From Amycolatopsis endophytica (GTDB lineage: Bacteria; Actinomycetota; Actinomycetes; Mycobacteriales; Pseudonocardiaceae): a stretch of 64,000 nt of DNA. Below the pieces are notes generated by a model. The model was not told the origin of the DNA. It ran no database searches and saw nothing but the letters and a program-made list of their open reading frames with translations. The stretch covers positions 2,232,001 through 2,296,000 of the forward strand of contig NZ_JACCFK010000001.1 in assembly GCF_013410405.1 (NCBI RefSeq), read 5' to 3'. Below are positions 32,778 through 43,042 of this stretch, piece after piece (within the stretch, counting starts at the first letter, position 1; every line of letters begins with the position of its first letter). The position numbers and the translations under genes were made by a program.

Positions 32778-33874
32778 TGTCCGAACCGCTGGTGACCGTG
32801 GAAGGTCTGCAGGTGCACTTCCCGATCAAGCGCGGCATCGTGCTGGACCGCACGGTCGGCCACGTCTACGCGGTGGACGGGGTCGACCTGGTGATCCAGC
32901 GCGGCGAGACCTACGGGCTGGTCGGCGAGTCCGGCTGCGGCAAGACCACGCTCGGACGCAGCCTGCTGCGGCTGGTCGAGCCGACCGGCGGGCGTGCCGT
33001 GTTCGACGGCACCGACCTGTCGACGCTCAAGGGCGAGTCGCTGCGGAAGATGCGGCGGCGGATGCAGATGGTCTTCCAGGACCCGCTGTCCAGCCTCGAC
33101 CCGCGGCAGTCGGTCGAGTCGATCCTGGTCGAGGGCATGCGGGCGCACGGCCTGGACAAGGGCAGGGAGAGCACGCGCAAGCGTTTGCGCGAACTGCTCG
33201 CGGCGGTCGGACTGCCCGAGAGCTCACTGCGGAAGTACCCGCACGAGTTCTCCGGCGGGCAGCGTCAGCGCATCGGCATCGCGCGGGCGCTGGCCGTCGA
33301 GCCGGACCTGATCGTGGCCGACGAGCCGGTGTCCGCGCTGGACGTGTCGGTGCAGGCGCAGGTGATCAACCTGCTGGAGGAACTGCAGGACTCGCTCGGC
33401 CTGACCTACCTGGTGATCGCCCACGACCTCGCGGTCGTACGGCACATCTCCGACCGCATCGGCGTGATGTACCTGGGCGCGCTCGTCGAGGAGACCGACG
33501 CGGAAACCCTCTACGACGAGCCGTTGCACCCGTACACGCGGGCGCTGCTGTCGGCGATCCCGGTGCCGGACCCGGTGGTCGAGGACGGCCGGGAGCAGAT
33601 CCTGCTCGCCGGGGACCTGCCCTCGCCCGCCGCGCCGCCGTCGGGCTGCCGGTTCCACACCCGCTGCCCGTGGCGGCAGGAGACCAGGTGCGACACCGAG
33701 CGGCCCGCGCTGCGGGAGCTGGCCGCGGGACACCGGGTGGCGTGCCACTGGGCGGAGGACATCCAGGCCGGCCGGATCACGCCGCACGAGGTGAAACCGG
33801 AACTGGTCACCGCGCAGGCGTCGGACGCGGTCTTTCCGCAGGCGGCCTCGGTCGCCGAAATGCTGGAGCCCTGA
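32777..33874 (+). CDS. ABC transporter ATP-binding protein (DppF/OppF type)
   Basis: A 365-residue ATPase, second nucleotide-binding subunit. Walker [22 protein letters not shown], signature [15 protein letters not shown], Walker [14 protein letters not shown] and the His switch [10 protein letters not shown]. The C-terminal CRFHTRCPW cysteines match the oligopeptide-family extension. The tail beyond it (~45 residues) is longer than usual and low in features. ATG 32777 shares a base with the preceding stop codon. This completes a full importer. Confidence 0.92.
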   Translation: MSEPLVTVEGLQVHFPIKRGIVLDRTVGHVYAVDGVDLVIQRGETYGLVGESGCGKTTLGRSLLRLVEPTGGRAVFDGTDLSTLKGESLRKMRRRMQMVFQDPLSSLDPRQSVESILVEGMRAHGLDKGRESTRKRLRELLAAVGLPESSLRKYPHEFSGGQRQRIGIARALAVEPDLIVADEPVSALDVSVQAQVINLLEELQDSLGLTYLVIAHDLAVVRHISDRIGVMYLGALVEETDAETLYDEPLHPYTRALLSAIPVPDPVVEDGREQILLAGDLPSPAAPPSGCRFHTRCPWRQETRCDTERPALRELAAGHRVACHWAEDIQAGRITPHEVKPELVTAQASDAVFPQAASVAEMLEP

Positions 33875-33928
33875 TCCGGGTACCCTGGCTGACAATTCCG
33901 CCGGGGTATCCGACAGGGGGCTTTTCCG

Positions 33929-34573
33929 TTGCACATCGACGCGTGGCTGGAGACGGTCCCGCCGCTGGCCGTCTACCTCGCGGTCGGGCTCGTGATCGGG
34001 TTCGAAAGCCTCGGGATCCCGTTGCCGGGAGAGATCGTGCTGGTCAGCGCGGCTCTCCTGGCATCGCAGCACGACGGGCTGAACCCGTGGATGATCGGCA
34101 TCCTCGGCAGTGCCGGCGCGATCGCCGGTGACAGCATCGGGTACCTGATCGGCCGGAAGGGCGGTCAGCGCCTCTTCGACTGGGCGGGCCGGAAGTTTCC
34201 GAAGCATTTCGGCCCGTCCCATGTGCACGCCGCTGAGCGAATGTTCCGGAAACGGGGCATGTGGGCGGTTTTCTTCGGGCGGTTCGTCGCGATCCTGCGC
34301 ATTCTGTGCGGTCCGCTCGCCGGGTCGTTGCACATGCACTACCCGCGCTTCCTCGTCGCGAACGCGCTCGGCGGGATCGTCTGGGCAGGCGGCACGACGG
34401 CGCTGGTGTACTCGCTCGGCGTGGTCGCGGAGAAGTGGCTGTCCCGGTTCTCCTACCTCGCGCTGGGCCTGGCCGTCGTGGTGGGCGTGGTGATCAGTCT
34501 CGTCATCAAGAAGCGGATGGGCCGCCGTCACGACGAGACGAGTTCGGTGGAGAGCGCGCCGGCCGAGCGCTGA
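33929..34573 (+). CDS. DedA-family membrane protein
   Basis: A 214-residue DedA/VTT-domain integral membrane protein. Typical motifs are FESLGIPLPGEIVLVSAALLAS near the N-terminus, GDSIGYLIGRKGG, and FFGRFVAILRILCGPLAGSLHM. DedA proteins act as lipid flippases/transporters (undecaprenyl or C55 carrier recycling, PE translocation) and affect membrane potential and drug tolerance. TTG 33929. The final 46 bp overlap the convergent EamA gene. Confidence 0.88.
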   Translation: MHIDAWLETVPPLAVYLAVGLVIGFESLGIPLPGEIVLVSAALLASQHDGLNPWMIGILGSAGAIAGDSIGYLIGRKGGQRLFDWAGRKFPKHFGPSHVHAAERMFRKRGMWAVFFGRFVAILRILCGPLAGSLHMHYPRFLVANALGGIVWAGGTTALVYSLGVVAEKWLSRFSYLALGLAVVVGVVISLVIKKRMGRRHDETSSVESAPAER

Positions 34574-35448
34574 CGCCTCGGCAGCGAACCGAACAGCACC
34601 CCGGCGACCACGACCACCCCGGCCAGCACCTCGACCAGCGCCGGTGTCTCGTCCAGCAGCAGGAACGCCGAGGTCATGCCGACGACCGGCACCAGCAGCG
34701 AGAACGGCGCGACGACGTTGGCCGGGTTGCGCCGCATCAGGACGGTCCAGATGCTCGACCCCAGTACCGTGCCGATGAGCACGACGTAGGCGAACCCGGC
34801 GAGCCCGGCCAGTCCGTCCGCGGTGCCGAGCGTGGCCAGCGACTGCCACTGCGTGGACGGGCCCTCGAAGATCGTCGACAGCGCGAACATCGGGATCGGC
34901 GGCACCACCGACATCCACAGCGTGAAGTGGACCGGGTTGGGGGCGCTGTCGTGCTGGAGCGCCTTGCGGGAGCAGATGTTGCCCGACGCCCAGCACAACG
35001 CGCCGAGCAGGGTCAGCACGACGGGGAACAGGACGGCGTTTTCGGCGCGGTGCCAGGCGATCACGCCCATCCCGGCGACCGCGGCGAGGATGCCGGTGAG
35101 TTGTCGTGCCGACAGTGGTTCGCGCAGGAAGACCCCGCCGAGCAGGACGGTGAGCGGCGCGGACGCCTGCAGCACCAGCGACGCCAGCCCGGTCGGCATC
35201 CCGTGGGTCAGTGCGAGGAACAGGAACGCGAACTGGCCGGTGCCGAAGCCGAGCCCGAAGCCGATCAGCCAGCGCAGCGGCACCTTCGGACGCGGGATGA
35301 ACAGGATCGTGGGAATCGCGATCACGGCGAAGCGCAGCGCCCCGGCGAACAGCGGCGGGAAGTGTTCGAGCATCGGGTGCATCGCGATGAAGTTGAGGCC
35401 CCACAGGACGACGACGAACAGAGCGAGGAGACGGTCGCGAGTCGGCAC
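34528..35448 (-). CDS. EamA/RhaT-family drug/metabolite exporter
   Basis: A 306-residue, ten-TM DMT-superfamily protein with two EamA repeats. It resembles E. coli EamA (cysteine/O-acetylserine efflux) in LLALFVVVLWGLNFIAM, GTGQFAFLFLALTHGMPTGL and CWASGNICSRKA. GTG 35448 is chosen; the longer frame runs into the divergent promoter. It is divergent from a LysR gene that is probably its regulator. The 3' ends of this gene and DedA overlap by 46 bp. Confidence 0.87.
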   Translation of the reverse strand: MPTRDRLLALFVVVLWGLNFIAMHPMLEHFPPLFAGALRFAVIAIPTILFIPRPKVPLRWLIGFGLGFGTGQFAFLFLALTHGMPTGLASLVLQASAPLTVLLGGVFLREPLSARQLTGILAAVAGMGVIAWHRAENAVLFPVVLTLLGALCWASGNICSRKALQHDSAPNPVHFTLWMSVVPPIPMFALSTIFEGPSTQWQSLATLGTADGLAGLAGFAYVVLIGTVLGSSIWTVLMRRNPANVVAPFSLLVPVVGMTSAFLLLDETPALVEVLAGVVVVAGVLFGSLPRRQRSAGALSTELVSS

Positions 35449-35505
35449 TCTTCGAGCTTCCCTGCTGCAACTATGAAGGACAAGCGAGAATATTTGCAGG
35501 GACTG

Positions 35506-35520
35506 TGTAGATTCGCTACA
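35506..35520. promoter_or_regulatory. LysR-type palindrome at the lysR start
   Basis: TGTAG-attcg-CTACA is a 15-bp palindrome matching the T-N11-A pattern of LysR boxes. It overlaps the first base of the lysR ATG, so the gene may be leaderless and autorepressed. A looser CCCTGC/TTGCAGGG inverted repeat spans the middle of the 71-bp divergent gap. Confidence 0.6.
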
Positions 35521-36428
35521 TGGACATCGGTCGGTTGCGGGTGCTGCGGGAGTTCGCCGACCGCGGCAGCGTGACGGCCGCGGCACGTGCCCTGCACCTG
35601 ACGCCGTCGGCGGTGTCGCAGCAGCTCAGAGCGTTGCAGGCGGAGGTCGGGCTGGTCCTCACCGAGCCGGCTGGGCGCGGGTTGCGGCTCACCGACGCGG
35701 GCCGTGCGCTGGTGGTGCGCGCGGACGAGGTGATCGCGGCGCTGGAGAGGGCCGAGTCCGAGCTGGACGCCTTCCGCAGTGCGCCGCGGGGCCGGGTGCG
35801 GGTCGCGATCTTCCCGTCGGCCGCGTTGATGCTGCTGCCAGGTTTGTTGCACCGGGTCGCCGGGCGCGACAGCCTTGAGGTGGAGATCCGGGATGTCGAC
35901 ATGACACCGGCGGAGGTGCCGGAACTGGTGGCGGACTTCGACATCGTGGTCACCCACCGCGACGAGCACGCCGCACCGTTCCCGCCCGCGCGTCTCGACG
36001 TCGTGCACCTGCTGCGGGAGCCGCTGGACGTGGCGCTCCCACCCGGCCACCGCCTCGCCCGACGCCGCCGCGTGGGCCTCACCGATCTCGCCGGGGAGCA
36101 GTGGATCTCGGTCGACGTGGGTTTCCCGGTCGACGACGTACTGCGCTCACTGGCCGTGCGGACCGGGGTGCGAGCGGAGATCAAGCAGCGCATCAACGAC
36201 TTCCGGGTGATCGAGGCACTGGTCGCGGCCGGCCACGGCATCGCACTGCTGCCGAGGTACCTGACGGGGGTCGGCTCACGCCGCCTGGTGCGCCGCCCGC
36301 TGGCAGGCATCCGCGCGGCGCGCCATATCGAAGCGGTGATGCGCACAGGCGCCGGAACGCGCCCGGCGGTGGCCACCGTGCTGGACCTCCTGCACGCCGA
36401 GGCGGCCGAGGTGACGACGAAGGCGTAG
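35520..36428 (+). CDS. LysR-family transcriptional regulator
   Basis: A 302-residue LTTR. Its winged HTH covers residues ~1-60 (VLREFADRGSVTAAARALHLTPSAVSQQLRALQ), followed by a linker helix and a periplasmic-binding-like effector domain ending in AGHGIALLPRYLTG. It sits divergently 71 bp from the EamA exporter gene and likely activates it when the exported metabolite accumulates. ATG 35520. A large hairpin terminator lies downstream. Confidence 0.87.
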   Translation: MDIGRLRVLREFADRGSVTAAARALHLTPSAVSQQLRALQAEVGLVLTEPAGRGLRLTDAGRALVVRADEVIAALERAESELDAFRSAPRGRVRVAIFPSAALMLLPGLLHRVAGRDSLEVEIRDVDMTPAEVPELVADFDIVVTHRDEHAAPFPPARLDVVHLLREPLDVALPPGHRLARRRRVGLTDLAGEQWISVDVGFPVDDVLRSLAVRTGVRAEIKQRINDFRVIEALVAAGHGIALLPRYLTGVGSRRLVRRPLAGIRAARHIEAVMRTGAGTRPAVATVLDLLHAEAAEVTTKA

Positions 36429-36469
36429 CAGGCGAGCGTCGGCGAGCTGCTTGAAAACCCGAGCCGGGT

Positions 36470-36536
36470 GGTCATCCCGTCGCCTGAGGCCGTCTGGCTC
36501 ACAGTGATAGGCCTCAGATCAGGCGACGGGATGACC
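36470..36536. terminator. Long hairpin after lysR
   Basis: The arm 36470-36491 (GGTCATCCCGTCGCCTGAGG...) pairs with 36510-36536 (GGCCTC-agatc-AGGCGACGGGATGACC): 16 + 6 bp separated by one asymmetric bulge. A strong bidirectional terminator for two convergent genes. Confidence 0.72.
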
Positions 36537-36698
36537 GCCCAGCGACCCCCTGCCCGAGGTGAGCCGGACTGCGAAAGCCCTGGTCATCCCGGAGCCAGCC
36601 CGTCCGGCGAGGACTCTTTTGATCTTTGAACTCGCGCCTTCGGCTGGCGAGGTGACCGCTGGTGGCGTGGGCGGCCGGTAGTCGGTCGGCTTGGGTTC

Positions 36699-36823
36699 GA
36701 CCTCCCCCGCCCCTCGTCGCGGATGGTTTCGGTCGCTGAGCAGCGGCGTCAAGGCGGGAAAGCGTGCCTTGACTCCGCTGGTCAGCGACCGAAGCGGGCT
36801 TGGGATGAGGGGCGGGGGAGGTC
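36699..36823 (+). repeat. Nested 125-nt hairpin C of the composite-element family
   Basis: Three nested stems. The outer is a perfect 17-bp GACCTCCCCCGCCCCTC (36699-36715) with GAGGGGCGGGGGAGGTC (36807-36823). The middle is TTCGGTCGCTGA (36728-36739) with TCAGCGACCGAA (36782-36793). The inner is TCAAGGC (36749-36755) with GCCTTGA (36766-36772) around gggaaagcgt. The inner part is identical to hairpin A1; the outer and middle stems are entirely different in sequence but still pair. Confidence 0.82.
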
Positions 36824-36863
36824 CGGGCACGTCTCGGTTCGACTTGCGTTGCCGGTTGGCCGC

Positions 36864-38714
<1,851 letters not shown>

Positions 38715-38730
<16 letters not shown>

Positions 38731-38756
38731 CAGCGAAGCAGGAGAGCACGCGCCAC
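38715..38756 (-). CDS. leuL: leuA leader peptide (13 residues, three leucines)
   Basis: GTG 38756 opens a 13-codon frame, MARALLLRCRDGA, ending at TGA 38717-38715. The codons CTC CTG CTT give three leucines in a row just before the attenuator stem. When leucine is scarce, stalling here would block the hairpin and let leuA be read. It is too short for ordinary gene finding. The -10 box is only 6 nt upstream, so the leader is probably translated from a leaderless transcript. Leucine leader peptides before leuA are described in actinobacteria. Confidence 0.8.
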
Positions 38757-38762
38757 GGTTCC

Positions 38763-38790
38763 ACTGTAGCCCCGCGCCGATGATCGTGAA
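38763..38790 (-). promoter_or_regulatory. Candidate leuA promoter
   Basis: On the minus strand, TTCACG (38790-38785) and TACAGT (38768-38763) are spaced 16 bp apart as -35 and -10 boxes. Transcription would start at or next to the leader GTG at 38756. Confidence 0.55.
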
Positions 38791-38864
38791 AAGTGACCCC
38801 GTCGAGACCCCCGACGGTTACTGGCAGGTAGCCAAGGGCGTCCGCGCGTGGGAAACTCGGCGAC

Positions 38865-39251
38865 ATGGCCGAGCACGCCGAAGAGGGCAAGAGCGACGTC
38901 GCCGAACCCGACGAGCAGCCGCGCGCCAGGCGCCAGGTGAACTGGGCTCGCGCGAAGGACCAGGTGGTCGGCCTGCTCGCGGGCATCGTGCGCTGGGTCG
39001 GCCTGATCTTCGCGCTCATCCTGGTGCTGCACGTGATCTTCGTCGTCGGCGGCGCCAACCCGGACAACGGCATCGTCTCGTTCGTCCGCGACTGGTCCGA
39101 CGGTCTCGCGCTGGGCTTCAAGGACCTGTTCGAGCCCGCCGACGAAAAGCTGCGCATCCTGGTGAACTACGGCATCGCGGCGATCTTCTGGCTCGTCGTG
39201 TCCTCGATCGTCACCCGCATCATCCGGCGCGTCGGCGGCGTCACCTCCTGA
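38865..39251 (+). CDS. Two-TM hypothetical membrane protein
   Basis: A 128-residue protein with a charged N-terminus (~30 residues, Glu/Arg-rich), TM1 at ~36-62 (VVGLLAGIVRWVGLIFALILVLHVIFVV), an external loop with DWSDGLALGFKDLFEPADEK, and TM2 at ~97-115. It resembles small actinobacterial membrane proteins of unknown function. ATG 38865. It precedes a two-component system by 6 bp on the same strand and may belong to that operon. Confidence 0.75.
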   Translation: MAEHAEEGKSDVAEPDEQPRARRQVNWARAKDQVVGLLAGIVRWVGLIFALILVLHVIFVVGGANPDNGIVSFVRDWSDGLALGFKDLFEPADEKLRILVNYGIAAIFWLVVSSIVTRIIRRVGGVTS

Positions 39252-39257
39252 TCGCCG

Positions 39258-40379
39258 ATGGCACCGATCGTCCGCTGGGCAGGCGGACCGCGTTCGCTGG
39301 TCTTCGACGTCGCGGTGGCCGCGTTCTTCGCCTGGCTCGCGATCGCCAAGGTGAGCGCGCCGATCGCCTGGCCGCCCGCCGTCGCGGTCGCCGTGTTCGG
39401 TGCGCTGCTGGCCCGGCGCCGGTACCCGCTGGCCGCGGTCGTGGTCGTCGGTGCGGCGCTGGTGGCCGGCGCCAGCCCGCTGCCGCTCGTCGTCGCCGTC
39501 TACACGCTGGCCTCGCGCCGCGGGCCCGTCTGGCCGACCGCGGCCGGTGCCGTCGTCGCGGTCGCCGCGTTCCTGATCCCGGCCGAGATCCGCTGGAGCG
39601 ACGACTGGCCGTACGTGCTGCTGGCCGCGGGCATGTTCCTGCTGGTCCCGCTGCTGGCCGGGCTCTGGGTGCACCAGCGGGCCAAGCTGCTCACGGCCCT
39701 GCGCGAGCGTGCGGAGCAGGCCGAGCGGGAGCGCGACCTGCTGACCGAGCGTGCGGTGGTGGCCGAGCGGCGCCGCATCGCGGGCGAGATGCACGACGTG
39801 GTGGCGCACCGCGTCAGCGTCATCGCGGTGCAGGCGGGCGCGCTGACCGTGATCTGTGCGGACGAGCAGGCCGCCGCCGCGGCGGAGGTGATCCGCCAGA
39901 ACAGCACGGCGGCGCTGACCGAACTGCGTGAGGTGCTGCGTGTGCTGCGGGACGGTGCGGCGGACGTGCATCCGCCGACCGGCTTGGACGGCCTGCCCGC
40001 GCTGGTCGACGACGCGCGGTCGGCGGGCACGCGTGCCGAGCTGAACCTGCCCGATCCGGTGCCGGAGGTGGCGGTTCCGGTCGCCCGCGCGGCCTACCGG
40101 GTGGTGCAGGAGGCACTGACGAACATCGGCAAGCACGCACCGGGGGCGCGGGCGCGGGTCGCCGTCGCGGTGCGCGGGGACGAGCTGGCCGTCGAGGTCG
40201 CCGACGACGGGTCCGGTGCGCGCCCGCCCGCGCACGAGCTGCCGAGTTCCGGTTTCGGACTGGTGGGGATGCGGGAACGGGTCGGCCTCGCCGGCGGTAC
40301 CGTCCACACCGGCCGGTCCGGGGACGGTTTCCTCGTGCGGGCCGTGTTTCCGCTCGTGAGGGACGAGGAGGACGGGTGA
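39258..40379 (+). CDS. NarL-type sensor histidine kinase (HisKA_3)
   Basis: A 373-residue kinase with four to five N-terminal TM helices (~15-138), a coiled linker, a dimerisation/phosphorylation domain with H179 in RRRIAGEMHDVVAHRVSVIA, and an HATPase_c (~275-370) with NIGKHAPGARA and GFGLVGMRERV. There is no large external domain, so it probably senses through the membrane. Its GTGA overlap with the regulator gene shows coupling. Confidence 0.9.
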   Translation: MAPIVRWAGGPRSLVFDVAVAAFFAWLAIAKVSAPIAWPPAVAVAVFGALLARRRYPLAAVVVVGAALVAGASPLPLVVAVYTLASRRGPVWPTAAGAVVAVAAFLIPAEIRWSDDWPYVLLAAGMFLLVPLLAGLWVHQRAKLLTALRERAEQAERERDLLTERAVVAERRRIAGEMHDVVAHRVSVIAVQAGALTVICADEQAAAAAEVIRQNSTAALTELREVLRVLRDGAADVHPPTGLDGLPALVDDARSAGTRAELNLPDPVPEVAVPVARAAYRVVQEALTNIGKHAPGARARVAVAVRGDELAVEVADDGSGARPPAHELPSSGFGLVGMRERVGLAGGTVHTGRSGDGFLVRAVFPLVRDEEDG

Positions 40380-41014
40380 CGGTACGGGTTCTCCTGCTGG
40401 ACGACGAGGAACTCGTGCGGGGCGGGCTGCGACTCATCCTCGAGTCCGATCCGGACATCGAGGTGGTCGCCGAGGCGGGCGACGGGACGGGTGTGCTGGA
40501 CCTGGTGTCCCGGCACCGGCCCGACGTCGTGCTCACCGACATCCAGATGCCGCACGTCGACGGGCTCCAGGTGACGGCGAAGGTGACCGCGTTGCCCGAC
40601 GCCCCGGTGGTGGTCGTGCTGACCACGTTCGACCTCGACGAGTACGTGCACACCGCGCTGCGCTCGGGCGCCGCCGGGTTCCTGCTCAAGGACATCCCGC
40701 CGCGCGAGCTGGTGCACGCCGTGCACGTGGTCGCCAGGGGCGAGGCGATGATCTCGCCGAAGGTGACCAAACGCCTGCTGACCCACTTCACGCGCGGCAG
40801 CGCGGAGGCACTCGACCGGGTCGGCACGCTGACCGACCGGGAACGCGACGTCGCACTGGCCGTCGGGCGGGGGCTGAGCAACAGCCGGATCGCGGCCGAG
40901 CTGTACCTGAGCGAGTCGACCGTGAAGGTGCACCTGGGTCACGCGATGGCGAAGCTGGGCGCGGGCAACCGCACCCAGGTCGCGATCGCCGTGCACGACG
41001 CCGGGCTGGTGTGA
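40376..41014 (+). CDS. NarL/LuxR-family response regulator
   Basis: A 212-residue regulator. The receiver has DDEE at 9-12 and phosphoacceptor D55 in VVLTDIQMPHVDG, K in FLLKDIPP, and the C-terminal LuxR HTH (~143-205) in LTDRERDVALAVGRGLSNSRIA. GTG 40376 overlaps the kinase stop codon. Target genes cannot be read from sequence; the next gene downstream is a secreted trypsin but has its own likely promoter after a hairpin. Confidence 0.9.
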   Translation: MTVRVLLLDDEELVRGGLRLILESDPDIEVVAEAGDGTGVLDLVSRHRPDVVLTDIQMPHVDGLQVTAKVTALPDAPVVVVLTTFDLDEYVHTALRSGAAGFLLKDIPPRELVHAVHVVARGEAMISPKVTKRLLTHFTRGSAEALDRVGTLTDRERDVALAVGRGLSNSRIAAELYLSESTVKVHLGHAMAKLGAGNRTQVAIAVHDAGLV

Positions 41015-41016
41015 AA

Positions 41017-41047
41017 CCCGGCCGAAAGTCGTAGATCGACTGCCGGG
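41017..41047 (+). terminator. Hairpin after the NarL-type regulator
   Basis: CCCGGC-cgaa-AGTCG-tagat-CGACT-GCCGGG: an outer 6-bp and inner 5-bp stem with a 4-nt bulge on one side. Separates the two-component operon from the protease gene. Confidence 0.6.
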
Positions 41048-41091
41048 TCGTGCGATGTCCGCCGGACGTGCGGTCCCTAGCGTCGGGACCC

Positions 41092-42201
41092 ATGACGCAT
41101 CGCATCACCGCGCTCGCCCTGGCCTGCGGAATCGCCCTGGTCACGGCCGCTCCGGCACGGGCCGTCAGCGGCGGCACCGAGGTGCCGGACCCGGCCGCGG
41201 CGCCGTGGATGGCCACCGTCGCCTTCCCCGGCGACGAGCCGTTGAACCGGCGCGCGTTCTGCGGAGGCACGCTGATCGCACCGGACCGGGTGCTGACCGC
41301 CGGGCACTGCGCCGACGGCAAGGACGCCGGCCGCGTCGAGGTGTACCTGGGAGCCGCCGACACCACGAAGGTGACCGGTCCCGGACTGCCGGTCCGCGGC
41401 GTCGCGACCCATCCCGGGTTTGAGCTGATCCCGTCACCCGATCTGCCGGACGATCCGGCCGCCTCCGCTGTCGACGACGACGCCGCCGTACTCGTGCTGG
41501 AGCACCCCGTCTTCGACGTTGCGCCGGTCAAGCTGGCCAGGAGCGGCCCCGCGCCGGGCACTCCCGCCGCGGTCTTCGGTCACGGGCTGACCCGCACGCC
41601 CGCCCAGCCGGGTGACACCGACGTGCTGCGGCGCGGCTCGTTCACCACCATCGACGATGCCACCTGCTCCACCGAGCTGGGCGGCGTCCTGGAGGAGGAG
41701 TCGATGCTGTGCGCCCGCGGGGACACGCCGGAGACGACGGTGTGCCCCGGCGACTCCGGTGGCCCGCTGATGCTCGACGGCACCGTGCAGGCCGGGATCA
41801 CGAGTTTCGCGGGCGAGGTGCGGGGTCTGGCGTGTGGACAGCCCGCGCCCGCGGCGTTCACGGACGTGAGCCGGGTGCGGGAGTGGGCGCTGTCGCCCCG
41901 GCTCGCCGTCGCGCCGGTGCCGCTCGGCCCGTCCGTCGTGCGTGGCGAAGCCGCGGCCGGCCGCACGGTGACCTGCGAGCCGCCCGCATGGCGCGGGCGC
42001 CCGGACTCGGTGACCTACGAGTGGTACCGGCAGCACGTCGACGACGGGTTCGTCTTCTACACGCCGATCGACGGTGCCGTCGACAGCACGTTCACGGTGA
42101 CCGCCGACCTGGCCGGGAGCGCGGTGGCCTGCCGGGCCACGGCGACTTCGGCGGGCGGCCACGCCACCGCCATGTCCGACGCGGTCACGGTCGCGTCCTG
42201 A
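41092..42201 (+). CDS. Secreted trypsin-like serine protease with C-terminal Ig-like domain
   Basis: A 369-residue S1 protease. The signal peptide (~24 residues) ends APARA, followed by a possible activation site (VSGGTEVPDPAAAPWMATV). The catalytic triad is visible: His in LTAGHC, Asp in VDDDAAVLVL and Ser in CPGDSGGPL. From ~265 on, a separate Ig-like domain with EWYRQHVDDGFVFYTPIDGA is attached. ATG 41092; the open frame upstream is not coding. A candidate -10 box TAGCGT lies ~10 nt before the ATG. It is exported and may bind polymer or cell wall through the extra domain. Confidence 0.88.
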   Translation: MTHRITALALACGIALVTAAPARAVSGGTEVPDPAAAPWMATVAFPGDEPLNRRAFCGGTLIAPDRVLTAGHCADGKDAGRVEVYLGAADTTKVTGPGLPVRGVATHPGFELIPSPDLPDDPAASAVDDDAAVLVLEHPVFDVAPVKLARSGPAPGTPAAVFGHGLTRTPAQPGDTDVLRRGSFTTIDDATCSTELGGVLEEESMLCARGDTPETTVCPGDSGGPLMLDGTVQAGITSFAGEVRGLACGQPAPAAFTDVSRVREWALSPRLAVAPVPLGPSVVRGEAAAGRTVTCEPPAWRGRPDSVTYEWYRQHVDDGFVFYTPIDGAVDSTFTVTADLAGSAVACRATATSAGGHATAMSDAVTVAS

Positions 42202-42213
42202 GGGAAGGAACCC

Positions 42214-42432
42214 ATGATCGACAAGCCGTGGAACTACGTGCTGGCCGCGCTGATCATCGCGCTGGTGCTCGCCTGCGTGGTCCTGATCATCGGCGCGCTG
42301 GTGAGCATCCTGCGTTCACCGCAGTCCGGCGGCATGAAGCTCGTCTGGGTGGTGTTCGTGCTGGTGGCGCCTTACCTGGGCAGCGCGCTGTGGTTCCTGA
42401 TCGGACGGAAATCCGCGCTCACCGCGAGTTAG
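42214..42432 (+). CDS. PLDc_N-type two-TM small membrane protein
   Basis: A 72-residue protein with two TM helices (~9-32 and ~44-64), matching phospholipase D-nuclease N-terminal (PLDc_N) domains: VWVVFVLVAPYLGSALWFLIG with the charged end RK. ATG 42214 with GGAAGGAA 7 nt upstream, 12 bp after the protease stop. Such stand-alone copies are common in actinobacteria; the function is unknown. Confidence 0.78.
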   Translation: MIDKPWNYVLAALIIALVLACVVLIIGALVSILRSPQSGGMKLVWVVFVLVAPYLGSALWFLIGRKSALTAS

Positions 42433-43019
42433 AACGCGGGCATGCCCCACTCACCGGTGTAGGCGATTTCGCCCAGCGGGAGCCGCTGACGGGGTGCCTG
42501 TTCGCGGGAGACCAGCTTCTCCACACCGAGCAGGGCCGGGTCCCCGGCGTGGCCGACCGCGATCGCCACCCGGGGCACCGCGTCCGCGGGCACGGCGAAC
42601 GCCTCACGCACGGCGTCGGCGTCGAAACCGGCCATCTGGTGCGCGACCAGGCCGTCCTCGACGGCCTGCAGCACCAGGTTCTGCGCGGCCAGTCCCAGCC
42701 CGTACTCGGCGTAGGGGATCTCGCCCTTCTCGTTGCGCGTCACCGCGATCGCGACCAGCAGCGCGCCCGCCCGGTGCGCCCACGCCTGGTTCCGCTCGGT
42801 GAGCGTGCCCAGGATCTGCCGGAAGGTCGCGTCACCACGGCGGCCGGCGAGGAAGCGGGCAGGCTGGGTGTTGCCGAACGACGCCGCCCACCTGGCCGCC
42901 TCCAGCAGGGCGCGCAGCTGCTCCCAGCTGACCTCACGCGTCTCGTCGAGCGCCCGCGGGCTCCACCGCTGCGCGATCGGCTCGGACAGGGGTGCGCTGG
43001 AATCGGCTGGTTTCCGCAT
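42429..43019 (-). CDS. Nitroreductase-family protein
   Basis: A 196-residue FMN-dependent nitroreductase-like enzyme. The N-terminus has IAQRWSPRALDETREVSWEQL and EAARWAASFGNTQPARFL, with ALLVAIAVTRNEKGEIPYAEYGLGLAAQNLVLQA in the core. Family members reduce nitro groups, quinones or enones with NAD(P)H. ATG 43019. Its last 4 nt overlap the convergent PLDc_N gene. Confidence 0.85.
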   Translation of the reverse strand: MRKPADSSAPLSEPIAQRWSPRALDETREVSWEQLRALLEAARWAASFGNTQPARFLAGRRGDATFRQILGTLTERNQAWAHRAGALLVAIAVTRNEKGEIPYAEYGLGLAAQNLVLQAVEDGLVAHQMAGFDADAVREAFAVPADAVPRVAIAVGHAGDPALLGVEKLVSREQAPRQRLPLGEIAYTGEWGMPAF

Positions 43020-43042
43020 CGGATCGCCTACTTCCGATCAGG

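Larger units (their letters stand above)
36429..36863. other. Gene-free convergent gap between lysR and leuA
   Basis: Contains a long terminator hairpin (36470-36536) and the 125-nt nested hairpin of the composite-element family (36699-36823). Short frames here are spurious. Confidence 0.8.
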
